From: a virus
Length of the DNA: 32,716 nt
Strand: one strand, 5' to 3'
Virus record (IMG/VR): IMGVR_UViG_3300025120_000272
Location: 1-32,716 of that record
Shown here: positions 7,330 through 14,214 of the stretch, piece by piece
How positions within the stretch are numbered: position 1 is the first letter of the stretch
Layout of the letters: the number at the start of each line of letters is the position of its first letter
Translations under genes and position numbers: made by a program
The notes under the pieces: model-generated
What the model saw: the letters and a program-made list of their open reading frames with translations, nothing else
Told to the model about the DNA's origin: nothing
The model's database searches: none

Positions 7330-8323
7330 GAAATAGATCAATCTGATCGCTAGTGTTTGCAGAGTAACTATCCCATAACTTCCAAAAATGTTCAATATTA
7401 TGATCTAAAACGGGTTGGCAATCTCTTGTGAATTGATCAAGATCTAAACTTAATAACCTTTCAATTTCAGTTACTAACCAAGCTCTTCTGTCTTCCCATC
7501 TATTTAGACTTGCAAAGTCTTCCTTAATGATACCGCTAAATGTTTTAAATCCTAATTCTTTCAGCCTCTTATAATGATTGGCACTTGCTAGTGCTAAGAA
7601 TGGATGTCCAGTAATAATTGGTTTCCATGATTTTTCAGTTATTAAAGAATATCTATGTAATACTGTACTTTCAGCAAATACCGAGAAGTACGTGTCAGAG
7701 TACTGATTAACGATGGCTGGTCCCGCCGCCCACTTATCCCAATCAATTAAATCCTTTCCTGAATAAGGACCATACTTTTTTGGTAATTTTTTACTGAATG
7801 GTGCATCGTCATTACCCATATTAATGTTAGACCATAATGCCTTGTCTAACAATTCCTTGCGATACAGATCTCTAATTAATTTAGCTCGATGGGTTCTTAC
7901 TCTATTATTGAGAAATAAAAATGTGTACGGACGATCAATATAACGTATCATAATATTTCGATTGTCTTGATTAACGTTACCTGTCAGCCACATCATGTAT
8001 TCAATGTTTAACGAATTCATTTGTTCTGGCATTTCACCTGAACAAATAATGCTAAACTTTTTATCTAATGCTAGCTTTAACAAACCGTCATTGTCGAGGT
8101 GTCTGATAAGCGTGCTAGACCCCTCTATGCAGTTTTCTAATACAATATGATCATTAGTGTTCTTGATATAATCTATATGTGCATCACTGTCTTCACAGTA
8201 GGTAGCTACTGGTATTATTTTTATTGCGTCTTTAGGAAGGGTAGGTAGCTCTGCTGTTGAGTAATGATCAGCTCGATTGTAAAAGTCTTTAAGTTTACTG
8301 CTCTTGTGTATGTAAATTTTCAT
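7304..8323 (-). CDS. GT-B-like glycosyltransferase candidate (paralogue of 13206-14189)
   Basis: 339 aa. The C-terminal block at about 213-262 (FAESTVLHRYSLITEKSWKP... GHPFLALAS ... LKELGFKTF) has the 'E...TEK..KP...G.P' pattern of nucleotide-sugar-binding C-terminal Rossmann domains, such as in GT10-type fucosyltransferases. The same block recurs in the plus-strand protein at 13206-14189 (STEKTTRPLLGCKPMIIYGS...LRQIGFKTW). So two diverged paralogues flank the replication genes. Last gene of the uvsW-led transcript; overlaps the DnaE-like gene by 29 nt. The sugar donor and acceptor cannot be told; a target such as DNA, virion protein or host glycan is open. Confidence 0.5.
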   Translation of the reverse strand: MKIYIHKSSKLKDFYNRADHYSTAELPTLPKDAIKIIPVATYCEDSDAHIDYIKNTNDHIVLENCIEGSSTLIRHLDNDGLLKLALDKKFSIICSGEMPEQMNSLNIEYMMWLTGNVNQDNRNIMIRYIDRPYTFLFLNNRVRTHRAKLIRDLYRKELLDKALWSNINMGNDDAPFSKKLPKKYGPYSGKDLIDWDKWAAGPAIVNQYSDTYFSVFAESTVLHRYSLITEKSWKPIITGHPFLALASANHYKRLKELGFKTFSGIIKEDFASLNRWEDRRAWLVTEIERLLSLDLDQFTRDCQPVLDHNIEHFWKLWDSYSANTSDQIDLFLSQFAEQV

Positions 8324-8882
8324 CTAGTAGTTTCATATGTAATGTTACCAACAAGGCATAGCTAACAGCATGTGACTTTTTAAAGAAGTATTGGTCATCT
8401 GTTTTTGTCCATATATCCTTACTTATATCTGCCCATGTCTTTCCTACCAAGTGTCGTTTTGCTGGACGTATAAGTGCCAGAAACATTGCCATGCGTGGTA
8501 TTGTATCTAGTGCTAAATCACCTACCAGATCATAATGATTACCAATGTGTATTATCTGTTCAAAGAACTCACGTTCCTGTAATCTTGCCCACGGAACATC
8601 ACGGGCCATCAATTGATCGTAATGTGCCTGATCTTTAATTAACTTATAAACATTGACATTAAGAAAGTCGATTTTAAAGTAACCACGTTCTTCTGCTGAT
8701 TGATAATCAATTGAGGCTGTGTCTGTCAATGGATTATAAGGAATGTCTGTTACGTACACACCTGAATTATGCTTACGTATACCTTGATCATTATTCTGCA
8801 TTGCAGAAGTATGCTTAATTAATTTAAGTATATCATCGCGATCAGCGAAGTCAATATCAACGTCTGTATTAAATTTTACCAT
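8295..8882 (-). CDS. DnaE (DNA polymerase III alpha)-like mini-protein
   Basis: 195 aa against about 1,100 for DnaE, yet it keeps the catalytic-core landmarks in order. DVDIDFADRDD (7-17) matches DnaE DFDIDFC..RRDEV with two palm Asp (D9, D11). RKHNSGVYVT (36-45) matches GKHAGGVVIA. YFKIDFLNVNVY (68-79) matches VKFDFLGLRTL with the third Asp (D72). MFLALIRPAKRHLVG (133-147) matches the ALFRPGPL block. YFFKKSHAVSYALLV (165-179) matches YGFNKSHSAAYALV of the fingers. The PHP, beta-binding and OB domains are absent. This looks like a drastically reduced C-family polymerase core, active or scaffold unknown. Transcribed with uvsW and gp62-like genes; overlaps neighbours by 29 and 7 nt. The homology call is from remembered DnaE sequence and needs a profile search. 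Confidence 0.7.
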   Translation of the reverse strand: MVKFNTDVDIDFADRDDILKLIKHTSAMQNNDQGIRKHNSGVYVTDIPYNPLTDTASIDYQSAEERGYFKIDFLNVNVYKLIKDQAHYDQLMARDVPWARLQEREFFEQIIHIGNHYDLVGDLALDTIPRMAMFLALIRPAKRHLVGKTWADISKDIWTKTDDQYFFKKSHAVSYALLVTLHMKLLDENLHTQEQ

Positions 8883-9568
8883 CCTGCTTGTTTTAACATT
8901 TCCTTAACATATTCTGTGTCACCTGGATAGTCACGTAATATTTTTGACCAACGATCAGGATTAATAAGTTCATACACTATAGCCAACTGTTCTTGATTTA
9001 AACTTTCTAACAGCTCGTGACCTGAGGGACAATTAAATATTATCCAACCTGTTATTCTACCAGTAACAATGTAATGACATAGTTTATTGCAGTTACCATA
9101 ACGCAAGAAGTCTTCGCTTGGCGATTTAACTTCTTCTGCCCAATCCATTGATGTTTCTAATGCTCTGGTTAATGCGTCTGTGGCATTTTCTCTAAAGATA
9201 TATTCCTTTAAAAATTCATCATAAAGTTTATCACTGCCCCAATAGTCTATACGCTTGTTATTTTTTAATAACCATTCAGTGAACCTAACAGTATTAATTA
9301 CACGAGCATTAACGCAATAGTTAGCAAACTTAATAAACGCTTTATAGTATGCTGATGTAGCAAAGTCATCAAATGTTTTTGACTTTGCAGATCCCTGACT
9401 TGTTTCATAAAACTTTAAATAACTCTGAAATGCCATACGACTTGGTGGATCATTTTTATGTTGAAAACGTTTCTTTTGCTCACAGACATGTACGGCCAGT
9501 GTGGTCTCCTTACGGAATTCACGCCCACAATATTTACATTTAAAAGTCTGCTTTAATTCGCTTGTCAT
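8876..9568 (-). CDS. C2HC zinc-finger replication-region protein (possible gp59-type loader)
   Basis: 230 aa. The N-terminus has C11-x2-C14 (CKYCG) and H27-x-C29 (VHVCE), a C2HC zinc finger likely to contact nucleic acid. The rest is helical. About residues 95-130 (RFTEWLLKNNKRIDYWGSDKLYDEF, then EYIFRE) weakly resemble the region of T4 gp59 with pattern F..xL..N.....W..D......F..EYI.R. That suggests, but does not prove, a helicase-loader relation. Sits between the gp62-like and DnaE-like genes with 29- and 7-nt overlaps, so it is probably a replisome accessory. Zinc finger confident, gp59 link weak. Confidence 0.5.
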   Translation of the reverse strand: MTSELKQTFKCKYCGREFRKETTLAVHVCEQKKRFQHKNDPPSRMAFQSYLKFYETSQGSAKSKTFDDFATSAYYKAFIKFANYCVNARVINTVRFTEWLLKNNKRIDYWGSDKLYDEFLKEYIFRENATDALTRALETSMDWAEEVKSPSEDFLRYGNCNKLCHYIVTGRITGWIIFNCPSGHELLESLNQEQLAIVYELINPDRWSKILRDYPGDTEYVKEMLKQAGW

Positions 9569-10016
9569 CCCATCCTAGTTCTTTACAATATTGTTTAATT
9601 TCTTTTTGAGTATTCATTTCCAAAAACATATCCATCTCATCTGACTTCATGTTTGGAAATAATTCAGCTACTACTTTTCTTATTTTGTTAGTCGACTTGC
9701 CCTCTTTCTTTTTGGCCGCTTGCCAATAGTGAAACTGTTTGCCCATATTAGGACTAACTGCTGTACACATTAACCATTGTAACTTTGTATGCTTGTTTAG
9801 ATCAAAGAAGTATTTGTTAACATATTTGTTTGTGGCCATTAGATAGTATGCCTGCAGATCTCTATTACCACCTACTGACGCTCCATAACGCAACATCAAA
9901 TATGTTGAAAACTGTTTCTTTTCCTCATCAGTGAACTTGTCATAGTAGTCCCTGTCCTTGCGATCAAAGGCCGCCATCTCATTACCGATATATAAAGGTG
10001 AATTTGTATTTGCCAT
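9540..10016 (-). CDS. 62: Clamp-loader small subunit-like protein (gp62-like)
   Basis: 158 aa (T4 gp62 is 187). Residues about 79-103, LQWLMCTAVSPNMGKQFHYW and following, line up with T4 gp62 FNYLMAAVPRGKRYGKW, sharing LM, a V-(S)P, G-K and a terminal W. The upstream segment YLMATNKYVNKYFFDL and the helical C-terminus fit the all-helical gp62 type. gp62 joins gp44 to load the gp45 clamp. gp44 and gp45 are not in this window, which is unusual for a gene normally beside them, so the call is tentative. Overlaps the next gene by 29 nt and the previous one by 1 nt. Confidence 0.5.
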   Translation of the reverse strand: MANTNSPLYIGNEMAAFDRKDRDYYDKFTDEEKKQFSTYLMLRYGASVGGNRDLQAYYLMATNKYVNKYFFDLNKHTKLQWLMCTAVSPNMGKQFHYWQAAKKKEGKSTNKIRKVVAELFPNMKSDEMDMFLEMNTQKEIKQYCKELGWDDKRIKADF

Positions 10017-10516
10017 TAGAATGATAACGTATAATTAACTATTTCACAATTACGGCTTATATCCTTAACAAAATAACAACATTTAGGAGTAGGTCCGTCC
10101 TCTAAAGGTACTGCTAGTAACTGTCCATTTTTAAGTTTAGGGCTATACCACGAAACATCTTGATAGACATCTACAATTTCTATATCCAAGAAACTTGGTC
10201 TAAAGTCAGTTAAACTATTAAATTGAAATGCTCTAAATCCTCTATCATTAATTGATGTTAACGGTAATACTTCTAAATCTCCGACATCAGGTTCGCCAAT
10301 TAATATTTGCCAATCCACAGGCATTTTGATAGTATTATTACCTATCTTTAATACCAATGCTGGTGAATTAAAACTTTCTAAAAAGATTAACGGTATCCAA
10401 TGATAATCTGGATTTCCTGGATCACTGTTATCCAGTATGCTAAAACGCATATCATCTATTTCATCAGGAAGTGTAGCCAAGTCGTACTTTGTATTTTCTA
10501 ATGTAAGTATTTGCAT
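10016..10516 (-). CDS. Unknown 166-aa protein in the uvsW operon
   Basis: Start chosen at ATG 10516 (MQILTLENTKYDL), which has AAGGG about 6 nt upstream; the longer frame from TTG 10555 has no ribosome-binding site. Mixed alpha/beta, acidic, with many aromatic residues: HWIPLIFLESFNSPALVLKI, MPVDWQILIGE, and a C-terminal WYSPKLKNGQLLAVPL...CCYFVKD. No catalytic motif that I recognise. Placed between uvsW and the gp62-like gene, so expressed early with replication functions. A transcription or replication accessory role is possible but unsupported. Confidence 0.7.
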   Translation of the reverse strand: MQILTLENTKYDLATLPDEIDDMRFSILDNSDPGNPDYHWIPLIFLESFNSPALVLKIGNNTIKMPVDWQILIGEPDVGDLEVLPLTSINDRGFRAFQFNSLTDFRPSFLDIEIVDVYQDVSWYSPKLKNGQLLAVPLEDGPTPKCCYFVKDISRNCEIVNYTLSF

Positions 10517-10558
10517 ATTACCCTTATTATAAGTTACTGTAGGTGTGTCTGTCAAGAA

Positions 10559-12016
10559 CTATTTCCATTCAATTTTTTCAACTTCAAATGGATAATTTGC
10601 TTCTTTATAAAATGCTTTACGTTTTGTTAGATGTCGCTTGGCAAATTTGCATGTGGATGTTATATCCCAAATTTGAACAAAATCTTTGTCTTCAGCTTTT
10701 CTAATACCTCGGCCAATCGACTGAATAACACGAACAAAACTTTTCCCAGGCTCAACAAGAACAAGATTAAAGATACGAGGAATGTTAATACCAACAGCGG
10801 CAACACCATAAGTGGCAATAATAACCTTACTGTCTGTTGTTGCAATTTCATCATATTCATCCTTTCTGGCTTGTGCTTTGGTGGCTCCGGATACAAACAC
10901 TGCATCTGTAATTAGTTCAGTTAAGGCCTGTCCAGGAGCAATTCTGTCTACCAGTACCAGAGTATTACCACTTGTTCTAATTTTAGTAATCAGATTCGCC
11001 ATGTACTTCATTCGATCCTGTGTTTCTAATAGATATTTTAGTTCATCCTGGTATGATGTATATTCAGCATGATCTACTAACTGTACTACGTTTACATGAC
11101 AATTGGCAAGCACTCCGTCCTGTTGTAATTCGTTAGCTGACAGTTTACCTATTACATCACCTATAGAACAACGCAAGCTCATACGTTCATATGCTTCTTT
11201 AGGAACTGTTCCAGTCAGTCCCCAACGGATAGGTACTTGTGACATGACACCCGTCAATAAAGTTTTCAATGCGTCTGCTTTGGCCATGTGTACTTCGTCA
11301 ACCATGACACAAACAACATCCTGTAGAAACTCGTCGATGGTGATATCTACAGCATGTGCTCTGGATCCTTTAAGTAAAATGTTTAGGCTTTGCCAAGTAC
11401 AAATTGTATGTGTCTTTCCAAACTCTTTACGATCACCAAAGTACACACCAACGTCCAATCCCATATTGACATAATCAGCTTCTGTTTGTGTGACTAAACT
11501 CTTGTTTGGAACAATAACTATTGTGCGACCATGTTGTTCGCAATTGTGACTCAGCACTGCTGTTATTAATGTTTTGCCGGCACCTGTTGCTATTTCTTGT
11601 AAGCATTGTGGATTTGACATAAACTTATTAACTATCTCAACCTGATAATCTCGTAACATGATTGGTTGTCCTGCTACAGGATGTCCTGGAGGCCATTTTA
11701 AGTGGCTGTAACTATCTTCCTTGACCTCAGTAAACGCAAAACTTCTTTCGTAGTCTCTGTAATCCTCAAGATCAACATCATAGTTATATTGTTCAAGCAC
11801 CGGTAATATCTCATCTAACAAATTAATGTAGGTACTACCTCCAAGTTGGAAATAACCAACTTTGCCATCCCATCTGCCTAGTCTAACAGCTGGCATATAT
11901 CGAGCTCCGGGTATTTCAAATTTGAACATGTCAACTAATTTTTTGCGAACGTCAAGATCAAGACCCTCAATTTTTACGTTGACTTCATCTTTAATATGTA
12001 ATAAGGCTTGCTTCAT
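10559..12016 (-). CDS. uvsW: UvsW-type SF2 DNA/RNA-DNA helicase
   Basis: 485 aa from ATG 12016 (T4 UvsW is about 500). Motif I ATGAGKT at 143-149, DEVH box (motif II) at 240-243, GLTGT (motif III), and motif VI QSIGRGIRK near the C-terminus define an SF2 helicase. The N-terminal 110 residues contain the small substrate-binding domain (RYMPAVRLGRWDGKVGYF). UvsW drives branch migration, unwinds R-loops and helps switch from origin- to recombination-dependent replication. The upstream in-frame extension runs through the promoter and hairpin and is rejected. Its promoter TTGACA-N17-TATACT lies directly before the ATG. First gene of an operon running to 7304. Confidence 0.9.
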   Translation of the reverse strand: MKQALLHIKDEVNVKIEGLDLDVRKKLVDMFKFEIPGARYMPAVRLGRWDGKVGYFQLGGSTYINLLDEILPVLEQYNYDVDLEDYRDYERSFAFTEVKEDSYSHLKWPPGHPVAGQPIMLRDYQVEIVNKFMSNPQCLQEIATGAGKTLITAVLSHNCEQHGRTIVIVPNKSLVTQTEADYVNMGLDVGVYFGDRKEFGKTHTICTWQSLNILLKGSRAHAVDITIDEFLQDVVCVMVDEVHMAKADALKTLLTGVMSQVPIRWGLTGTVPKEAYERMSLRCSIGDVIGKLSANELQQDGVLANCHVNVVQLVDHAEYTSYQDELKYLLETQDRMKYMANLITKIRTSGNTLVLVDRIAPGQALTELITDAVFVSGATKAQARKDEYDEIATTDSKVIIATYGVAAVGINIPRIFNLVLVEPGKSFVRVIQSIGRGIRKAEDKDFVQIWDITSTCKFAKRHLTKRKAFYKEANYPFEVEKIEWK

Positions 12017-12023
12017 AATATAC

Positions 12024-12052
12024 AGTATATATAAAAGGAGAAAGGGTGTCAA
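12024..12052 (-). promoter_or_regulatory. Sigma70-type early promoter for uvsW operon
   Basis: Minus strand TTGACA (12047-12052), 17-nt spacer, TATACT (12024-12029). The -10 ends 7 nt before ATG 12016, so +1 falls on or next to the start codon: a leaderless or near-leaderless message. The -35 lies inside the terminator hairpin. Confidence 0.75.
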
Positions 12053-12067
12053 CCAACAACACCCTTT
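12041..12067 (-). terminator. Hairpin, probable terminator of the AAA+ ATPase gene
   Basis: Inverted repeat AAAGGGTGT (12041-12049) / ACACCCTTT (12059-12067), 9-bp stem with a 9-nt loop. On the minus strand it lies just after the ATPase stop at 12088 and is followed by CTCCTTTTATATA. The U-tract is imperfect, so efficiency is uncertain. It overlaps the uvsW -35 element. Confidence 0.6.
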
Positions 12068-12087
12068 TACGAACAAAAAAGATTAAA

Positions 12088-12894
12088 TTATCTTCTTTTC
12101 ATCACAGTTGCTTTTGCAAGCTCTTGCCAGTTGTTTGATGAAACTTTTCTTAAGTCAGCAATTTTAAGTGCCATACGTAAACTAAGTTCATTTAGCATGT
12201 TCTGATTATCATCCATAAAGTCTAACATTTCTTGAATTTGATGTCCGTTAAAGTCATAGTCCTGAAACAAAGCACCAGTACCAGCAATTTGTTTGATACG
12301 TAATAGTTTATCGCGGCTAGTATCAAGTGTAAGATCTAAATAGTGACATCTTGATTGTACAGCTTCTAGGTGATCTTGTAATTTTTTACTTTTAACATTT
12401 TCAAATTTAATGTTAGTAATAAAAATTGCTGATCCTGCAAAGTTAAAGGTATCAGGTACACCTTCGTTACGTAATTTATAACTATCAGTATTCCAACAAA
12501 TCTTTCTTGTTTTCTTTGAATCCAATGCCGCTTTCAAAATGTTCAATGATAACTCATCTTGTAATATTGAATCACAATCATCAAATACTAGTACATTGTC
12601 TTTTTCTTTGTAGTTAAATAGTTTGCAATATAAACCAATTGCACTCATAGCACCTTTAACAACATCATACTGTTTAGGTCTTGATGCAACTTCTGTAAAC
12701 ATGCTAGCTTTTTCTAATTGTTTTTCAACACCATATGATTTACCAACTCCTGGAGGCCCTACAACAATCATTGCTCTAACATCACCTCTGATTGCGGCCT
12801 TGGTCATGTCATCTAGTATAGTAAAACGTTTACCAATACGATCAATGACTTGATCATCTGTTTCTTTTTTGAATTTAATTGCAGTTGCTACCAT
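12088..12894 (-). CDS. AAA+ ATPase (P-loop) of unknown role
   Basis: 268 aa from ATG 12894 (MVATAIKFKKE); ATG 12900 is possible but only 2 nt from the GGGGG ribosome-binding site, while 12894 is 8 nt away. Walker A VVGPPGVGKSYG near 45-54, Walker B LVFDDCDSI near 102-110, sensor-1-like IFITNIKF and an Arg (AVQSRCHYL) usable as arginine finger, followed by a helical lid. Not gp44: the clamp-loader SRC-type motif is missing. Single ATPases of this type occur in many phages, with suggested roles in DNA remodelling or virion maturation. It is transcribed alone, with its own promoter and terminator. Confidence 0.8.
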   Translation of the reverse strand: MVATAIKFKKETDDQVIDRIGKRFTILDDMTKAAIRGDVRAMIVVGPPGVGKSYGVEKQLEKASMFTEVASRPKQYDVVKGAMSAIGLYCKLFNYKEKDNVLVFDDCDSILQDELSLNILKAALDSKKTRKICWNTDSYKLRNEGVPDTFNFAGSAIFITNIKFENVKSKKLQDHLEAVQSRCHYLDLTLDTSRDKLLRIKQIAGTGALFQDYDFNGHQIQEMLDFMDDNQNMLNELSLRMALKIADLRKVSSNNWQELAKATVMKRR

Positions 12895-12938
12895 GTTCAT
12901 TACCCCCGTAAATGATTAATTCCTAACTTTCAAATACT

Positions 12939-12967
12939 ATTATAGCAGTTTTGGAATTATTGGTCAA
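12939..12967 (-). promoter_or_regulatory. Sigma70-type early promoter for the AAA+ ATPase
   Basis: Minus strand TTGACC (12962-12967), 17-nt spacer, TATAAT (12939-12944). Predicted +1 near 12932 gives a leader of about 38 nt containing the GGGGG ribosome-binding site. The -35 lies within the last codons of the upstream small gene. Confidence 0.8.
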
Positions 12968-13145
12968 CCGAATTTAATGCTAAATTTCTCATTAAATCAT
13001 ATAGTTGTTCAAGCTGATCGTCCGGTAACACTATACCTAGCTCTTGTAACTTTTGCTCAAATAATCCGGATGTGTCTAGAGCTAGTTGATCTATATCATC
13101 ATACAAATCAGCACTAACTTTTTCTAAGTTATAATTATATTTCAT
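12957..13145 (-). CDS. Small acidic protein, 62 aa, unknown function
   Basis: Starts at ATG 13145 (MKYNYNLEKVSADLYDD); the longer frame from 13184 would begin upstream of the promoter and is rejected. The product is small, acidic and helical (DDIDQLALDTSGLFEQKLQELG..., LPDDQLEQLYDLM), with no known motif. Its perfect TTGACC-N17-TATAAT promoter puts +1 on the A of the ATG, so the message should be leaderless. Such small early proteins often bind host enzymes, but no target can be named. Confidence 0.6.
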   Translation of the reverse strand: MKYNYNLEKVSADLYDDIDQLALDTSGLFEQKLQELGIVLPDDQLEQLYDLMRNLALNSVDQ

Positions 13146-13151
13146 GTAAAC

Positions 13152-13180
13152 ATTATAACAAAAAATAATTTTTCGGTCAA
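13152..13180 (-). promoter_or_regulatory. Sigma70-type early promoter, leaderless configuration
   Basis: Minus strand TTGACC (13175-13180), 17-nt spacer, TATAAT (13152-13157). With -10 at -12 to -7, +1 is 13145, the A of the start codon. Same -35 sequence and spacing as the promoter at 12939-12967. Confidence 0.8.
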
Positions 13181-13192
13181 CCAAAATATATT

Positions 13193-13200
13193 AGTAAATA
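13193..13200 (+). promoter_or_regulatory. Late-like octamer AGTAAATA
   Basis: Plus-strand AGTAAATA-GTTGC-ATG: 5-nt gap to the ATG at 13206, the same geometry as the minus-strand late octamers at 21833, 27484 and 31616. Two mismatches to TATAAATA, so less certain. Confidence 0.45.
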
Positions 13201-13205
13201 GTTGC

Positions 13206-14189
13206 ATGAAACAATTTAAAATATCCGTATATGACGAATGTCTTCTAAATTCAAATGACCTAATTAGATTCTTAGAGGATAATCTAGATGAAACTGTGCT
13301 ACTGGTCACAGACGAGGGACCTAGCTTATTCCATTGTAATGTTATTAAAATATTAGACGAACATGTTAGAAAAAGCAAGAGAGATCCTTACACTATTAGA
13401 ATACAATCTGAGAATGTTATAGAAAATACCAACTTGTATACTAATATCAACAAGTGGCGAACCCTTAATCATTTTTGGGCTGATGGTGCTAGAAAATATA
13501 AACAATTTCCAATAACTCCTATTAGTCTGAACAGCCACAATCGACTGGGTTGTTTTATTGGAAGAAAGAATATTCCAAGACTAAGCATACTGTACTGGTT
13601 GCGAAATAAAGATTGTTTATTAAGTTCTCAAGACTATCCTTCATATGATTTTGATATTCTTGACAAGACTGCATATGATCAATGGGTAACTGATACAGAA
13701 AATTTTGATAACTGGTGTAAAAATATTGACATTACTAGTATAGATGGAGTAAAAATGCTTGATCAATATATTATTAAAGATTGGACCGAGGGGGAAGAAT
13801 ACCTAACTCCACAATTTAATCTTTTAAATTACTATAAAAACTTTGATATTGAGATAGTAGTAGAAACCTGGACCATGGGCACTACATTTTTTTCTACAGA
13901 AAAAACTACTCGACCGTTGCTTGGTTGTAAACCCATGATAATATACGGATCAAAAGATTATTTAAATAACCTAAGACAGATAGGATTTAAAACGTGGAGT
14001 TCGTGTTGGGATGAAACATATGATAGACACACAGGACCACAACGATGGCGAGCAATGCAAGAAACTATCAACAGTATTCTATCACTGCCTACTGATGAAT
14101 ATCAAACAGTGTTTGAACAAGCTCAGGCAATTAGCTTATACAACAAACAATTTTATCTAGAAACATTAGTCAACAAAAACCCCACTTAG
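13206..14189 (+). CDS. GT-B-like glycosyltransferase candidate, moron-like cassette
   Basis: 327 aa. C-terminal block at about 227-285 (VETWTMGTTFFSTEKTTRPL... then LRQIGFKTWSSCWDETYD) shares the 'E...TEK..(K/R)P...L..(L/I)GFKT' signature with the minus-strand protein at 7304-8323. This resembles nucleotide-sugar-binding Rossmann domains of GT-B enzymes. The N-terminal half is only weakly similar to the paralogue. It is a single-gene plus-strand cassette with its own late-like octamer and a bidirectional terminator overlapping its stop codon, which suggests insertion as an independent unit. Substrate unknown. Confidence 0.55.
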   Translation: MKQFKISVYDECLLNSNDLIRFLEDNLDETVLLVTDEGPSLFHCNVIKILDEHVRKSKRDPYTIRIQSENVIENTNLYTNINKWRTLNHFWADGARKYKQFPITPISLNSHNRLGCFIGRKNIPRLSILYWLRNKDCLLSSQDYPSYDFDILDKTAYDQWVTDTENFDNWCKNIDITSIDGVKMLDQYIIKDWTEGEEYLTPQFNLLNYYKNFDIEIVVETWTMGTTFFSTEKTTRPLLGCKPMIIYGSKDYLNNLRQIGFKTWSSCWDETYDRHTGPQRWRAMQETINSILSLPTDEYQTVFEQAQAISLYNKQFYLETLVNKNPT

Positions 14190-14198
14190 TGTGGGGTT
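14178..14198. terminator. Bidirectional intrinsic terminator
   Basis: AACCCCAC (14178-14185), 5-nt loop, GTGGGGTT (14191-14198): perfect 8-bp GC-rich stem. Plus-strand side is followed by GTTTGTGTT; minus-strand side by TTTG. It overlaps the stop codon of the plus-strand gene and follows the minus-strand gene ending at 14215, so it serves both convergent transcripts. Confidence 0.85.
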
Positions 14199-14214
14199 GT
14201 TTGTGTTAAATTAA

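Noticed and set aside
12017-12076. N-terminal extension of UvsW starting at 12076
   Set aside because: It would translate the promoter and the hairpin, and the hydrophobic extension has no counterpart in UvsW.
13146-13184. Upstream start for the small gene 12957-13145
   Set aside because: It lies upstream of the -35 element of the only good promoter.
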